Assembly: GCA_944332375.1 (NCBI GenBank)
Contig: CALVJU010000059.1
Coordinates: 1-7,822 of the forward strand
Origin: an uncultured Bacilli bacterium
GTDB lineage: Bacteria; Bacillota_I; Bacilli_A; RF39; UBA660
Reading direction: 5' to 3'
DNA: 7,822 nt
In this document: one piece after another, positions 7,099-7,822 of the stretch
Numbering within the stretch: the stretch's first letter is position 1
Layout: each line of letters begins with the position of its first letter
Notes under the pieces: model-generated
What the model saw: the letters and a program-made list of their open reading frames with translations, nothing else
Told to the model about the DNA's origin: nothing
The model's database searches: none
Translations under genes and position numbers: made by a program

Positions 7099-7134
7099 GG
7101 TTTGATACCAATAAAGATGACATAGATCTAAAAC
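7099..7134 (-). repeat. Degenerate terminal CRISPR repeat
   Basis: Same 36-bp unit with four substitutions, at plus-strand positions 2, 6, 13 and 14 of the repeat. In crRNA orientation these are nucleotides 35, 31, 24 and 23. Nucleotides 1-22, which pair with tracrRNA and remain in the mature crRNA, are unchanged. Decay of the last repeat is the usual mark of the trailer end and supports minus-strand transcription. Confidence 0.9.
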
Positions 7135-7822
7135 GATTCGGTTTTTCTGTTTCCTCTTCTGATTTGCGTTTTAATACCATCAAAGATGACATAGATCTAA
7201 AACAATCGGAACGATTACTGCAAGAGGATGTTCGTTTTAATACCATCAAAGATGACATAGATCTAAAACACTATGTCTATTTCCATAAATTAGTTTATTG
7301 TTTTAATACCATCAAAGATGACATAGATCTAAAACAATAGTGCAGAATTGTACTCAGATAGTGAAGTTTTAATACCATCAAAGATGACATAGATCTAAAA
7401 CACAGGAGCTCCATAACACAAATCATAACATGTTTTAATACCATCAAAGATGACATAGATCTAAAACATTACAGCAATTGGAATTATATGTTCGGCAGTT
7501 TTAATACCATCAAAGATGACATAGATCTAAAACTGTTCTTTTGAAATCTCATGAATTAAAGCCGTTTTAATACCATCAAAGATGACATAGATCTAAAACT
7601 TTTTCAGTGAAATAAATAAATCTTCTTTAGTTTTAATACCATCAAAGATGACATAGATCTAAAACTAAACTTGCTAGTGTAACATAAAATGTTGCGTTTT
7701 AATACCATCAAAGATGACATAGATCTAAAACTGATGAAGTAATCACTTGTTTGTTTCTATAGTTTTAATACCATCAAAGATGACATAGATCTAAAACTTT
7801 CCACCGAGATTTTTGTATTTTT
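7099..7822 (-). CRISPR. CRISPR array, type II-A-like, trailer-end portion
   Basis: Eleven 36-bp repeats start at 7099, 7168, 7234, 7300, 7366, 7432, 7498, 7564, 7630, 7696 and 7762. Ten are identical by eye and the first is degenerate. Spacers are 30 nt, except 33 nt for the one at 7135-7167; a last one (7798-7822) is cut by the window edge. Read on minus, the repeat starts GTTTTAGATCTATG and ends GATGGTATTAAAAC. This resembles Cas9-associated type II-A repeats such as that of S. pyogenes (GTTTTAGAGCTATG...AAAAC), and 30-nt spacers also fit type II-A. Transcription is therefore placed on the minus strand, leader off the right edge and trailer at the left. The sequence after the last repeat lacks an obvious leader end, so the array probably continues. 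No cas gene is in the window. Several spacers have open reading frames (e.g. NSAELYSDSE, 7336-7365), as expected of coding protospacers, but targets cannot be named. Confidence 0.97.

Noticed and set aside
7061..7258. 65-aa open frame on minus with repeated MSSLMVLK-like motifs
   Set aside because: It is the translation of CRISPR repeats and spacers; the period equals the repeat unit and there is no ribosome binding site.

Overview
The window looks like chromosomal DNA from a low-GC Gram-positive bacterium (Bacillota). The Erysipelotrichia-type gut lineages are my best guess. The reasons are the AT-rich sequence, strong AGGAGG-type ribosome binding sites, a HelD-type RNA polymerase recycling ATPase, two flavoproteins of Bacillota-typical families, and a type II-A-like CRISPR repeat. 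The genus cannot be fixed from the sequence alone. No tRNA, rRNA, transposase or integrase is visible.

Layout from left to right. A HelD-like ATPase gene (+) runs tail-to-tail into a small unrecognised gene (-), with 1 bp between their stop codons and a shared hairpin terminator built from both coding tails. A 224-bp divergent intergenic region follows, with a near-consensus promoter for the small gene and a terminator-like hairpin ahead of tspO. The tspO gene (+, five-helix TspO/MBR membrane protein) converges on a two-gene flavoprotein operon (-). In that operon a HI0933/BaiN-family flavoprotein is transcribed first and overlaps by 8 bp the start of a COG2509-type FAD-dependent dehydrogenase. 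A bidirectional terminator separates tspO from the operon. Upstream of the operon lie its own promoter and the terminator of a stand-alone SWIM zinc-finger gene (-).

The right end is a CRISPR array: 11 repeats of 36 bp, with 10 complete spacers and one cut by the window edge. The repeat orientation, the degenerate last repeat and the unusual last spacer all say that crRNAs are made from the minus strand. On that reading the window holds the old, trailer end of the array. Leader, cas genes and probably tracrRNA should lie beyond the right edge; no cas gene is present here. Transcription of the array points straight into the SWIM gene about 100 bp away, with no convincing terminator between them.

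The genes are mostly unrelated housekeeping functions (transcription recycling, redox flavoproteins, a tetrapyrrole/stress membrane protein) beside an adaptive immunity locus. The observations most worth following are at the array: degeneration of the terminal repeat only in the part discarded during crRNA maturation, a spacer whose seed is complementary to its own crRNA handle, and the array/SWIM arrangement. I found no convincing wholly new system.
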